Below are positions 1 to 12,756 of a DNA stretch of 64,000 bases, in pieces. A model generated the notes under the pieces. That model was not told where the DNA came from. It worked only from the letters and a program-made list of their open reading frames with translations, and made no database searches. This DNA is from Cryptomeria japonica (taxonomy: Eukaryota > Streptophyta > Pinopsida > Cupressales > Cupressaceae): the NCBI RefSeq assembly GCF_030272615.1, contig NC_081409.1:26545406-26609405 (forward strand), in the 5' to 3' direction. The first letter of the stretch is position 1; the number at the start of each line of letters is the position of its first letter. Position numbers and translations under genes: made by a program.

Positions 1-2298
1 CCATGATTGGTAGCTATGACAGACATCGCCACCAGTCGGTATTTGATTATCAACACTAGAGGATAACGATGTCATTCACGGCAAGCGAGTTCACTAGGGT
101 ATTTGGCATACCAGGGGTGAAAGGGAAAAAAATAGACACTTCACAGAAAATATTTCCAGAAAATCGTGCCACACTGCTGTAGCTGATGTTGCGTGATAAC
201 CTTACCCAGGGAGAAAAAGATAGCCTCAAGAGTGCAGGCAAGAGTCGAGGGGTGAAGAAATAGTTTTTCGCCAAGGGAGTATGGTGATGCATGTTGTCGA
301 TGGTGAAGAGTTGCCTCACAGGTGCTAGCCGCGCGTCGAACATAGCCATTGCATAGATAGTGTTGATGAACGAGCTGCACAATGGAGTGGTATACGATTG
401 GGCATCACTATTGGCGGATAGGATGGACGAGTTCATGACACTGCAATACAAAAAGTTCTACATGCTGCATCATGCCATTGGATTATTCCTCGACGCAGTC
501 CACACACAGATCACCCCGGGCTCACAGCCATTGGAGCCGCAGGGGTGTGTTGCACTAGACTAGCCACCCATATTCTATTGATCACACTTGGACGTCTTGG
601 CACATGGCACAGAGGCATGTTTAGGCACAAAAATAAAGAAGGCCGCCATGTCCGATACGGAGTACGACATGGAAGAGTCTGAGGCTGAGGATGCAGAAAG
701 TGGCAAGGAGGAATCCACAGACACCTCCCAGGTAAGCGGAGGGTGCTTCTGACTGGCAGGGAGAAGAGGTGACCAGTTGCCTAAAGAGGGGGTAGTGGAG
801 TTGGCAGGTACAGTAAGGTCTACTTTAGCATCACAGGTGCAGGTCCACTTTACACCAGCCCGCTTACCGGAGACTTGTCAGTTCCTAGCTTCGGGCAGCC
901 TCGGGTGACGATAGCCATGACACCACCACGGGTGGAGACCATGGCAAGTGCAGAGGCTTCCATGGTGCACGATGTGCCGGATGTGACAGGACAGGATGTG
1001 CCAAGGTTTCCCGGATATATGTAGGAGGCAATGACGGCAACAGGCACTCTTCATGATGACCTCACTAACTGGTTGAGTCGTTACCAGATGGCACCCGTGG
1101 CACCAGGAGAGGCCACTCTATCTCTAGGGTGGACCATGTATTCCTTGGATGTCATTGATCTCGAGGAAGGGAGTTCCCCGAGCAGCAGGGCGGTTTAGAG
1201 GGTTGCCTCACCCCCTGCGGTGGTAGTAACCAATCCGTACAGAGCAGAGGGGGTGCCTGTGGGAAGTCAATAGGGTGCAGAGTTGGAGCAGTTCATTACT
1301 GAGATGACTCTGGGAGCACAACGACTTGTGTCATCTGCCACGCTCCAGGACGATGCGACCATGGTTGAGCGGATGGAGGGGTTGTTGACCTTTGCCCGCA
1401 CCGGATGCCGAGTTGAGTTTGAGAGGTGTTTTGAGTGTGTCAGGTGGCCTGACATGGAGAGCCTCGTGATGCTGGAGGCTTGGCGCCTCACTGAGGGGGT
1501 TGGCGAGACCTGAATGTAGTCGTTGGTGAGAGAGGTAGAGCAGGCCTTCCATGAAGGTTATCTGGAGCTTCGGAGGTCACAACAGACGGCAACCACAGTT
1601 GAGGCTTTGAGGGTGGCAGCAGTAATAGCTCGGGAGGAGCTGGCTACCAGGTTTCGAGGGTTAGAGGCTACCATGGCATAGAACCAGAAAGCGATGGACA
1701 CTTTAGTAGCAGAGAAGTCTGCCTTGTTGATACAGTTGGAAGAGGAGAGGGCATCGAGGGAGTTGTTGGAGACTCGGTTGGTCAGTGCACTGGAAAGTGT
1801 GGACAAGAAGGATAAGGAGGTGCTCGAGGCAACCTATATGGTAAAGACTTCTATGGAGCGGCAGATGGTCGCGGAACGAGATCTAAAGAGGAGGATGGAG
1901 TAGGTGTATGAGCTCTGTGGGCACTTGGCATCCACTGCTACACCACCACTGGCGCCTTCTTCATCAAAGACGCCTTCTGCACTTAGTTTTTTTTCTGGGT
2001 TTTTGTGAGCTCCATGTATTCTCCATTTTGTTGTCAGTCGCCTGGAGACGACTTTTCTTTTTGGGGGGGATGATGTTAGCCGCATTATTGTACACAGGAA
2101 TAAAAATAATTAATTAAGTTGTAATTGTGTTGGTTAGTTGGCAACCGAGGGGTGGTAGTTGCGATGCGACGGTTGGCGCTCGCACCCCCTCGATATCTTT
2201 ATATACTTCAGAATGTAACTTGCAACACATGAATTATGAATGGAAATAACATATCTTATACTTGTCTGATATCGATGGCGTTCTTATTCTGCATTACA
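1..2298 (+). mobile_element. 3' part of an LTR retrotransposon entering from the left edge (fossil)
   Basis: The stretch is clearly richer in G+C than its right flank. It carries decayed coding sequence on the + strand, then a purine tract (about 2062-2073) and a 225-bp LTR. One open stretch at 360-563 encodes a short globular segment rich in aromatic and aliphatic residues (DWASLLADRMDEF and FYMLHHAIGLFLDA). The stretch at about 1690-1900 encodes a Glu/Lys/Arg-rich heptad-like segment that should form a coiled coil. A coding region placed directly before the polypurine tract recalls the extra ORFs that some plant LTR elements (Athila, sirevirus types) carry after pol. No protease, integrase or reverse transcriptase is visible, so the family is not assigned. 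The copy is broken in several places. The left end and 5' LTR lie outside the window. Confidence 0.6.
2074..2298 (+). repeat. 3' LTR of the left-edge element
   Basis: Begins TGTTAGCC and ends GCATTACA, so it has the TG...CA ends of an LTR. It follows directly on the purine tract GGGGGGGATGA, the expected 3' polypurine tract. A TATA-like TTTATATAC lies near 2200. Its partner LTR is outside the window, so the target duplication cannot be tested. Confidence 0.6.
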
Positions 2299-2439
2299 TA
2301 CTTTATGCTTTAAGTTATTCACCTGAGAGGGCAAACACCTGTATAGAGAGTGAATTGGAGAATGTGAGGGATACATATATGGGAGGCACTAATTTGAGGG
2401 AAATTTTAAAGAGGTTACAAAGATGAGATTCTTCCCTCA

Positions 2440-4728
2440 TTGCACAAAAAGTGGTTGACAGTGGACTCTTACGAGCAAGAGGTTACCCACTTGCCATTAA
2501 TAAGTGACCTCTTGCATGAACACTTGAATAGCTATAAAAAAAGATGGGAATTCCATTTCTATTCTATATTGTTCTATATACTCGCTGACAATGAAGCAAT
2601 TTGGTTGGGCCTAACTATGGATGGTTCATTGGCGGAAGGTAGACTTGTCTATGAGTGTTTTCGCCAATTATGGGATGATATGGGCATGAAGGAGTTTTCC
2701 TATGTGTATGATGCATTTTTCATGACCCTAATGCAGAGAATTGAAGGGTCTCCAAAGTAGACAATTTCTACAGAGGTCGTTGCCCTGGTGATGCAATTCA
2801 ATAGCTTTTACATTTAGTTCCACACCTTCACCTATCTAAGAATAGGAAAATATGAAAATGCCCCTTTGAGTCTACCCAGGTATGCCTCAGATTATCTTAT
2901 CTTCCTAGAGTTGTGAGAGGTTGTTGCCTTGGTGATGCAATTCAATAGCGTTTACATTCAATTCCACACCTTCACATATCTAAGGATAGGAAAATATGAA
3001 AATGCCCCTTTGAAGCTACCCAAGTATGCCTCGGATTATCTAACCTTCTTGGAGTTATGTCACTATATGTCATTTGTGAATATTAAATATTCAAACTTGA
3101 AGAAGAAAGGGTACCCTTTCTCTTTGTCTCTATATTATTTTTCCTGCACAAATAATGAACATGTGAAGAGAACAAACAAGTTGTTAGTTGATTTTGGTTT
3201 TTGATACCTACCCCTGAGGAGCAATTTTGATAGCAAAGGCCATGCTCGGGGAAATCTCTATGGTCAGCTTCATACCCCCATGTACCTCAACTAGAAGTTT
3301 TTTGGGAGGACTGTTGCAAAGATGGTAGAGAAGTCCAAAGGAGATATTTTATGAGATTGATAGTGGATCAAATTATTGCTTCTCCCACTCCCAAAAGATG
3401 AAATAGATGATGGCTCATATTTGATTGATGAGTCATGTTGCGATGCAATTGTGTTGCCTCTCCCTCCAATGCAATGATCTCAAGATGAAAGGAAAAATAT
3501 CAATGTCTACACCTCCAATGTTTTGAAGAGAACCCAACAATGGTTGGAAAATAAGATGAGATCTCATGTAGGCTCTTGCTCACAAAAAGGGACCCCATTT
3601 GCATAGAAGAGTTCATCTCAAAGCTCTTAGGGTACTAGAACCACAACCAATGTTAGAGCGACTTCACACAAGTCCAACTCCCAATCTAGAGGAGATGAAT
3701 AGCCCTCGAAAGATCATCCCAAATTGAAATCACTTTGTGAAGAACGTATCACCAGCCTGCTCAAGAGGAAGAGAGATTGGAAGTCAACTACACCAACCCT
3801 GCCATTGACACAATAGGTAACTACCCCCATCATTACTATTGTCGATGATGATTCACATATTTTTAATCATATAGATGCAAACTCTTCTTTAAGCCTTCCT
3901 TTAGGCAAACTCGATCCTCAAACTCTAGCACAACCTATATCTTTAGCTCTCCCTGCTATTTCTGAACAAGCCACCACTGTTGTAGTTAGTGCCTCTACTA
4001 TTGTTGCCTTTCCCCCTTGGTGAAAGAAAGCTATAGAGAAGAAGAAGAAATACACCCTAGTAGCGGAATTGCATGTAGATACCATCGCCCAATTGCTAGG
4101 GGATACATCCAAACCCAAAAGGGCTAGAAGAATGTCCTGTATGGTCATAGATTCTAGTACAGGACATCAAGTTGAAGAAACTGCCAACCCTGCAATAGAC
4201 AAAGAGGAGTATGAACTCACTAAGGTTGATTATCGATTGAGAAGGATCGATATCGATCCTTCTAATACAAAGGATGACATCTATCATGCTAAATTTTTTG
4301 TGAGTAACTTGTCGCAAAGAGTTAAAAGGCAAGAACAAAAAAATCACGAGTAGACACAACAGTTAAGTGCCCTCATCACCTTTGTCCAATCTCTTTTATC
4401 AATAGGAAAACCATATGATCAAGGTACCTCAAATACACTAGTGTTAGGAGGTATCAATGTTGATCAATTGGAACAAGTCAAGAGATGTCGAGCGATAACA
4501 AAAACAGTAGAAGAGTGGGTAAACAAGGCCAAAACTCAGTGCTTTATATTAATTGAAGAGGGTTTACGATCTCATGCCACTCTTGAGAGCAAAATAAACA
4601 CTATTTGCACCAATCTGAAGGAACTTAGAAAAGAAATGAGAGGTTTGGAGCTCACCTCCCACCAATTAGAAGGATTCTCCAAAATGCACCTCGGCCTATT
4701 GATAAGGGATAAAAATATTAAAAATTGA
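2440..4728 (+). pseudogene. Decayed coding unit of unknown family, probably repeat-derived
   Basis: Several open stretches on the + strand (2440-2760, 2929-3204, 4069-4353, 4441-4728) look like remains of one architecture. First comes a globular segment rich in Phe, Tyr and Leu (for example LISDLLHEHL and FYSILFYILADNEAIW). A Ser/Thr/Pro-rich linker follows, with no clear frame (about 3400-4050). The end is a charged, probably helical or coiled-coil segment (NTICTNLKELRKEMRGLEL). I do not recognise the family. There is no reverse transcriptase, integrase or transposase motif and no flanking LTR. The order of a globular N-part, linker and coiled coil resembles the neighbouring left-edge element, which may mean related extra ORFs, but I see no direct sequence match. 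It is broken in several places. Confidence 0.4.
2772..3059 (+). repeat. Tandem duplication, two units of about 144 bp
   Basis: The blocks 2772-2914 and 2915-3059 are near copies, about 90% alike by eye. Both read through the same peptide-like segments (VVALVMQFNS, FHTFTYLRIGKYENAPL and PRYASDYL or PKYASDYL). The duplication lies inside the decayed coding unit and adds a second copy of one protein segment. Confidence 0.75.
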
Positions 4729-4730
4729 AA

Positions 4731-7700
4731 CGTATGGATTGGCTATTTATGTTTTGAAAGCTAATATGAAAGGGTCTTTTTTATCTTTGAAGAAAACTTT
4801 GTGTTGGTTTGAGAAGAAATGACATTGCTTTACATGTTTGATCAATTATTCTAGTATTGGAAGTAGAAATCTATGAACCAATATTTTGAAATTTATAGAC
4901 TTTGTGCTATGGTGGATGAATATACATTCTTCATATGTTGAAAGCATTTCTGTTTTAGTTTTCTATGGTAAAATATTGAAGTGATTGATTTATTTTTATT
5001 TGTTCTATTATCATGAAATATTCATCTGTGTATAAGTATTGAATGGCAATGTCATTTTCAATTATTAAGTTCTAAATCCTGCTCTTCTAATCCCCATCAT
5101 ACTTTGATATAAGAGTGAGAATCGATTAGAAGATTAATTATTTAGTTTTCTTTTTAGAATTAGTTTAGTTTTATGCCTTTTAAAGTTTTTGGTCAAAAAC
5201 TTTACCTTTCATTACTTTCTAGTTAAAAGATTCCACAATTTTCCCATTCGTTGCAAATATTTAGAAGGTAGATGCACCTTGTAAAAGAAGCAAAGAATGG
5301 TTGTAGAAGGACATCATGCCTATCTCAATTGTTTGTACAGTTTGTTACTTGTTCGGTAGCATAATACAAAGCTAGGTGATAGAATTTGTATACAAACACC
5401 TTCAAATATAAATAGGACCTTATAAAATATATTTGTAATAACAAATCTCAATTAAAAAAGGAAATGCATGTGTTTGTGTCAAGGGGGCACCACTTTGAAA
5501 AGGAAATCCTCCAATAGAGAAACTACTCCATGTAATATAATATATTCCAGATACTTAACAATTATTAAGTCATTACAACATATGGAGTATAGTTAAAGAC
5601 AACTACCACTCGATACATTTGGGATAAATGCAATAACATGAAGTTTAACATAAAACAAAATCTACTATCCCACATGTGGGATAAATATTTTTATTCTAAT
5701 TTAATTTGTGGGGTGATTTATGCAACATATATATCCAAGGCATTACTAACTAACACCTAATTCATGTATCAAAATCGATGTTTGTAATAGTGAACTAGGT
5801 TGTGTTGCAAGGCCTTGGCCAACTAACTCAATTTTTGTATCTCTTGCTTTTAATTTAAACCTCTTAAAAGTTTAGAAATCACACCCACTTACTTGCATGA
5901 CAAGCACATTAGCTTGAATAACTTGGATAGATAATCCTAGGCCATTATGTCATAGTTGGAAATCATATGAAAAACACACTAACACATTAAAATAAATGCA
6001 CAAAAAGTATTTAAAGCATTCACATTTGCATCACATCAATATCCTTAGGCATTGCATTGATTGATTGGCATTTCTATCGAGTGTGTACGCCTCTTAAGGG
6101 ATTTGATTAGTAGCAAGGAATTCCAAGGGCTTCTCTTTAGCCTACAATAAATTTCTATGTATTTGTTAGTATAGCCCTCTAGTTATTGGCAGGTATATAC
6201 GACATGAATGTATCGCATGTAATATAATGTAGTCCTCTAGTTATTGGTAGGCATATATGACATAAATGCATCACGTAGTTATTGGTAGACATATACAACA
6301 TAAATGCATCACGTAATGTAACGCTAGTAACAATCAAGTTGCATCATCAAGACTAAAACATATGATACAAATCAATCCATAAACTTCAACGTAATTCACA
6401 TTAATATAATATTTAATAGACCATATGAATTCTAAATCTCAATTATCAATTACAATGGATCATCATCAAAATGTCAAATCAATAGATCAAACCTAAATAA
6501 CTAGACGATCCTATCCTTTCTCAATTGTGGAAAGCTCAATTCAATCAATATAATTCCACTACAATTAAATTATTTAAGTATATACCTATATTGTATAGTA
6601 AGGTAAGATCATTGAAAATGATTTATTTCCCCACCGACTTTTACACAAAAAGTAGATGTACTTTATCATATGGACCAATAAACTTTATTTCCATGATAGA
6701 AGCAACTGAATTACATAGAGATCCCCATCTTATGTTTGGTCCATAAAGTAGAAAAAGTTTGAAATTGGAAGGCAATACTTTTAATGCATACCCAAAATGG
6801 ACCACCTTTTCATCATGAAATTAGTCAACTTAAAAGAAAAAGAAAGGTTCCCACATTTTCAACTTGTAGACCTACCACGGATTACATTTCAATCATGGCC
6901 GAACAAATATATAATGATAAATATTGTGTGCTTCTAGAAACACCATTTGCTTGAATTGCAGTTTTGCAATTTCAACTTGCTCTAGGGCTTTCGTCATCCT
7001 TATATAAAAATGATAAACTCGATTTCTTTTTATATATTGTTTTAAATTGGGTACTCTCTCTATGTTAATATCATGAACAAATTTTATACTTAAAAATATA
7101 ATTGATTTTTAAAACCACAATATGTTTTGCGATTAAATTAAGTGTTACTCATGATTTTTTTTAATATAATATTGTAATGGTGAAAATTGTTATGTTTTTT
7201 TTGTTTTGAATTTATTTTTATTTTTATTTTGTTTTTAATGTAATGATTAGTGTGCTTAAATTATCTATTTTGTGGGGAAGTAAACAAATAATTTGATTTT
7301 AATTTGATTCCATTTATTCATTTGAAGATTTAGAATCAATCCTTAATTTATTGATCTATCACCTTTGTTCGTATTAATAAATTGTAAAATTCTAGTCAAC
7401 TAGATTTACCTATCTATTGACTTGCTCAGCCCAAGACTGATGCAAGGTGAACTCTGAGTGAAGATCGAAGTTGTTGGGCCACACCTACCGATTCCCCCTC
7501 ATTTAAAAATTGCAAATTGACCTATACTAGTTTTGCGATTTGTGAAAATGAACTCATACTTTTGAAAATTAAAATTTGAGTATTTGGGCCAAGACCTTTC
7601 CTTATAATTATTTATTATGAGTGGAATTGATGTAAATGATATTTGAATTTGTACTTTAGTATTTTGTATTTAAGACAAACCGTAATTCATGTAGAGCATC

Positions 7701-7994
7701 TAGCAAACAATTTAGCACATACCTAACACCTAGCAAGAAATCTTCAAGATTCACTATATCATCATAAAGGGCATTGTCGTCTACATAATATCGTAGGTAC
7801 ATTGCATTACTGGTTATTTAATTTGATTACTATAAAAAGTCATTGAATTGGTATCCAATAGTTAATGAAAAGGGAAAAATCATGTTAGTTTCAACAAACT
7901 CCTTTATCAACATAGCTATTTTTATGCAAGTTAATTGATGTTTGTGAGTTTTGAAAGTCCTCTATGTGTAGGTCCAAATCTCTAATATAGGTTT
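4731..7994. other. AT-rich intergenic stretch, no gene seen
   Basis: I see no long open frame, LTR boundary or RNA gene here. Base composition is strongly A+T, with many poly-T and poly-A runs, especially 7020-7300. The only structured part is a small minisatellite at 6169-6330. Confidence 0.6.
6169..6330 (+). repeat. Short minisatellite, three units
   Basis: Three successive units start with TAGTTATTGG and continue into a variant of CATATACGACATGAATGCATC. Units are about 60, 38 and 50 bp, so the array is irregular. It is too irregular, and its spacers too short, for a CRISPR array. Confidence 0.6.
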
Positions 7995-8290
7995 TGTTGT
8001 GAAATATGGATCGAAGAATAATGACGATGATTCTGGAAGACTGATTGTCGTGAGTTATTCATCGTCTCCATCATTGAATATGGTTTAAATACAAGAGGAA
8101 AGGTTGCCTACGTAGGGACATGTCCATACGTGGTAGTTGACACGTATGAACATGCCCCTATGGAGGCAACCGTTCATAACAATTAGTTTGTTTATGTTTA
8201 ATTTCCGAACTGTATGCTCTGTTAATATATCACTCTCCAGATAATAACCGATTTACCATCAGTTAGATTCACAAGGGCTATATATTAACA
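7995..8290 (-). repeat. 3' LTR of the minus-strand Copia element
   Basis: Left-hand LTR copy, 296 bp, matching 12757-13052 at about 95% by eye. It is preceded by the target duplication GGTTT. Confidence 0.95.
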
Positions 8291-8300
8291 CTCCCTCTTA
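8291..8300 (-). other. Polypurine tract of the minus-strand Copia
   Basis: Read on the minus strand this is AAGAGGGAG next to the 3' LTR. It is in the right place to prime second-strand synthesis. Confidence 0.75.
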
Positions 8301-8336
8301 GCAGAAGTGGATCTAACTAATTTTCTTGGGAGCATA

Positions 8337-8530
8337 TTCTGTCATGACTTCCGACACAATTCGGGACAACATTTAATATAGTCTTGTCATGACAATAAAC
8401 TCAATATCATGATATCTGGCTCAGTCCGGGACAATCACTTAAGAAGTCAATCATGAGATGATCACATACTTTAGGATCAAGATATCCGGCACAGTCCGGG
8501 ACAACAACTTAATGTAGTCAATCTTGACAC
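8337..8530 (-). repeat. Three-unit repeat in the Copia 3' non-coding region
   Basis: Three units of about 70 bp share the core TCCGGGACAA (one reads TTCGGGACAA). Each is followed by AACTTAA-like sequence and flanked by TCATGA or CAAGAT motifs in both orientations. The block lies between the coding part and the 3' LTR, where Copia elements often carry short non-coding repeats. Confidence 0.65.
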
Positions 8531-8689
8531 TTGGTCAACTATTGTCAAGATCGTCACCTTGAAATAGTAACCTTAAACATAAGAAGATCGTCATCTTCTT
8601 GAACACAGTTAGAATATTGCAATATACATTTTATTTATTTATTCACGAACAAATTACACATGGTAGGAATTTCATCCTAATAATCTCAA

Positions 8690-11600
8690 TTATAATCTAG
8701 TCATACCAAGTTTACTTCTGAAGTATTCTATCTTCAATCTTGCAAGTGGCTCGGTGAAGATATCAACATTTTGTTCTTCAGTACTGATGTACACTAGTTT
8801 TATGACGTTTCGATCTACCATATCTCTTATGTAGTGATAAGGGATCTCAATATGTTTGGATTGATTGTGAAAAACTAAATTTACTGAGAGCTTGATACAG
8901 CTCTGATTATCACAGTGAATTATTGTTGAATTCAGAGTTTTTCCAAATAATCCAAATAATAACTTTCTTAGCCATACCGCTTCACGCGCTCCCATGGAGG
9001 CTGCCATATATTCTGCTTCGGTGGAGCTTTGTGCAACTGCTGACTGTTTTCTGCTGAACCAAGATATCATAGCAGAACCAAGACTGAAGCAACACCCTGT
9101 AGTACTTTTACGGTCAGTGGTACTTCTGGCCCAATCAGAATCAGAATATCCTTCGAGTTGAATCTCAACATTTTCACACTTTAAGCCAAGTCCGATTGTG
9201 CCTCGTAAATATCTTAGAATGTGTTTAGCAGCCATTAGATGTATCTTCTTAGGTTCACACATGAAGTGAATTAATACATTTGTAGCATAGCAGATATCAG
9301 GACGAGTATTTACCAAATACATGAGTGAACCAACGATTTGTCTATAGAGTGTGGGATCTGTAGGTTTTGAATCTTCTGCCTCAATTTTAAGCTTGTGCAA
9401 ATTAGTTTCCATTGGTGTAGCTAATGGCCTACACTCCATCATCCCAAATCTAGTTAGAATATTTGTGGTGTACTTTCCTTGATTTAAGAAGATGTAGTTT
9501 TTCTTCTGCCATACTTCTAATCCCAGAAAATAATGTAGAAGCCCTAGATCCTTCATATCGAATTTTGCTGCCAGATCTTGCTTAAATTTCTCAATGAGAT
9601 TATCCTCTCCTATTATCAAAAGATCATCCACGTAAAGGACCAATATAATCATATTGCCATTTGAAGCCTTGAAGTAGATGTTGGGATCTGCTAGGTTCTT
9701 GGAGTACCCTAGTTTGGAGAGATAGTTGTCTATCCTTGCATACCAAGCTCTAGGTGCTTGTTTTAACCCATAGAGAACTTTCTTTAGTTTACAAACATAG
9801 CAATTTTTATCATGTATGGTGAATCCTTTTGGTTGTTCTATATATACTTCTTCTTCAATTGAACCATTTAGGAAGGCAGTCTTTACATCCATTTGGTGAA
9901 TTTTCCATCCTTTGGATGCTGCAATTGCAATGATTGTTCTTACTGACGTATACCGGGCAACTGGGGCAAATGTCTCTTCATAATCAATTCCTGCTTTCTG
10001 AGAGAATCCCCTAGCCACAAAGCGAGCCTTATGTTTTTCAATGCTGCCATCAGATGCATATTTGATCTTGAACAACCACTTGGATGAGACAACTGATTTG
10101 TCTTTTGGTCTAGGCACTATATCCCAAACATCATTCTTTAGTATAGATTGATATTCTTCAACCATAGCATCTTTCCAAGCCTGTTTTAATAAGGCTTCTC
10201 TGACATTTGTTGGTTCAGAATTTGTGAGTTCGGTTAGAAGTGCAGCATAACATTTTAGAGTTCTTGTTCTCTTATTTTCTTTGGAAATTTCATTTGGTTC
10301 TACATTATTCTCTTCAATCATTTTCCTTGCCCATAGAGGTCTTTTCTTGTTATTGAGTGTTTCAAAATTTTCATCAACAAGAGGTTCAGAAGCTCTTATG
10401 ATGTCCTCCCTCTCAGTGTCTGAAGGTTCAGAATTTTCTATGATATTCTCCCTCTCAATCTCAGTTATGTGATCTTCTTCTTCTTTAGTAATGTTATCAT
10501 CCTCAGGTTCTTTGAGTGTAGTGTTTTCTTCAAACTTTACATCTCCACTTATCTCAACAGATTTTTTCCTTGGAATGTAAATGTGATATCCTTTAGTATT
10601 TTCACTATAGCCAACGAAGATACCTCTTTTTCCGGATGGTTCTAGTTTTGTCCTCTTTTCTTTAGGAACATTTATATATACGGGACAACCAAATATCCTT
10701 AAATGACTTAAGTCTGGTTTGTTCCCTGTAAAAGCTTCTTCAGGAGTTATGTTTTCTAGAACTAAGTGCGGACATCTATTTTGAATGTAGACTGTTGCAT
10801 TTGAAGCTTCTGCCCAAAATGAAGTGTGTAAGTTCTGGTCATGCATCATGGCTTTTGTTGCTTCAATTATGGTTCTGTTCTTTCTTTCTGCTACTCCATT
10901 CTGTTGTGGATTATATGGTACAATATACTCCCTCTTAATCCCAACAGAATTATAAAAGTCTTTGAAGTTGTCAGATGTATATGCTCCCCCATTGTTGGAT
11001 CTTAACACCTTAATTTTCTTCCCTAACTGCTTTTCTACTGGTGCCTTGAATTCTTTGAACTTAGATAGTACTTCATTTGAGTCTTTGCACTTTAGAAAAT
11101 ATATCCATGTTTTTCAAGAGTAGTCGTCAACAAAGATTATGTAGTATAAGGATCCAGTTAGGGATGGTGTTGACATGGGACCGTATAGGTCTAAGTGAAT
11201 TAGTTCTAAAATAACTTTTGATTTGTGCTTGCTTGAGGGAAAAGAAACTTTCACATTCTTTCCCAAGGCACATCCTTTGCAAATGCCTGTGTGTTCAGAT
11301 TTTAGTTGGGGTAGTCCTAAAGTAATCTTCTTTATGTTGGATAGAGCACTATATCTTAGGTGTCCTAATCTTTTGTGCCATAATTCATTATTATTTGAAA
11401 CTTCAAGATTTAGTGCTTCCTTTTGATCACTGCATAGTTTGTATAGGCTACCATCTCTTGAACCTACTGTTATGGCATTTTTTATATTTGTATTTTTAGG
11501 CCAGAGTAGAACTTTATCTTCATTGAAGGTAACCCGATATCCTTGATCAACTAGGCCTGAGATTGAGACTAGATTTCTTTTTATTCCAGGTACAAACAGA

Positions 11601-12673
11601 ACATCCTTTAATTGTAGAGATACTCCATTTCTTAGTTTGATAGTACAGGTCCCAATTCCTTTCACAGGATATGTGGAGTTATCTCCAATAGTAACCTCTT
11701 CACTTGAGTGCCTGTTAAGTGTTTCAAACTGATTTCTAAATCCAGTTATATACCTTGATGCTCCACTGTCTACGATCTAAGTGTTTTTATTTGTATTTAT
11801 TTCGCTTGATAGGGCCAAGAAGAAAAGTGAGTTTTCTCCTTTGACTTTGGCTAGAGTAGCTTGTGTTTTCTTCCTTTCTGGACAATTTATGTGAGTGTGC
11901 CCATAGTTGTCGCATTTGTAACACTGAATTTTAGACATATCTCTTTTCTGATGGTTTTTATTTCCTCTCTTCCATTTGGAGAACTTTTTCTTTTTGTTGA
12001 AGGTATTTGTATTAAGTGCTTGGATTTCTCCTTCTTTATTTGGCCCTAATCCTCTTGAGATTAGCCGAGATTCCTCTTGAATGCACTCATTCTTAAGTTG
12101 TTCAAATTTGGGTAAGGGGGATGTTCTGCTAATACATTGAATGTAGGATTCCCATGAAATTGGTAATCCTCTTAGGGCTATGAGAGAGATTTCTTGATCA
12201 TCTACCTCATTTCCAATAGTTTGTAATTGGTCTTTTACTTCAGATATCCTTGAAAAGTATGTAGATATTGTATCATATTTATTCATCTTTATGTTTAAAA
12301 GTTGTTGTTTCAAGGTTAACATTCTGCTCACATTGTTAACCTCATATGTATTTTTAATGGTTTTAAATACTTCATATGCTTTAGGCAGTCTGGCTATAGA
12401 TGGAAGAATATGATCTTTGACTGAGTCAATAATTATTTTCTTTGCTTTATTATTACGCCTTTTCCAGGTAGATTTCTCTGGTTCATCATTTGGCATGTCT
12501 AGATTTTCTTCTATGTAAGACTCTAATTCTAGTTCTTCAAGAATGGCAATGATTCGTATCTTCCAGGAAACGAAGTTGGAGGCTCCTTCGAGTCTATCTT
12601 CCACTCTCATATTACTTGACATTTTGAATATTTTCTTAGTCGGATATATCCTCTGCGTATATAGCCTCTGCAT
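8690..12673 (-). pseudogene. gag-pol coding region of the minus-strand Copia (fossil)
   Basis: Reading on the minus strand from 12673, the gag part ends in a CCHC zinc knuckle (CYKCDNYGHTHINC). The middle part carries the GAG-pre-integrase segment (ELWHKRLGHL) and the start of the integrase core. The last and longest part holds the end of integrase (NPQQNGVAERKNRT), the reverse transcriptase with the Copia catalytic motif YVDDLLIIG, and RNase H (DSDWARSTTDRKSTTG and SSTEAEYMAAS). These motifs and their order place it firmly in Ty1/copia. It stops about 400 bp before the 3' LTR, the usual place. It is interrupted about two or three times and is treated as a fossil. Confidence 0.95.
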
Positions 12674-12743
12674 CGATTTGTTATTTACTTCTGATAAATG
12701 CTTATGAGTAATATGGTTGTCTAATTTATTTTCTTAATATGTT

Positions 12744-12756
12744 GGCTCTAATACCA
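12744..12756 (-). other. Primer binding site, initiator-Met tRNA type
   Basis: On the minus strand it reads TGGTATTAGAGCC directly after the 5' LTR. This is one base from the usual TGGTATCAGAGCC complementary to the 3' end of plant initiator-Met tRNA, the normal Copia primer. Confidence 0.85.

Noticed and set aside
6169-6330. CRISPR-like array
   Set aside because: Units vary in length and sequence and there are no unique spacers of constant size; the DNA is plant nuclear.
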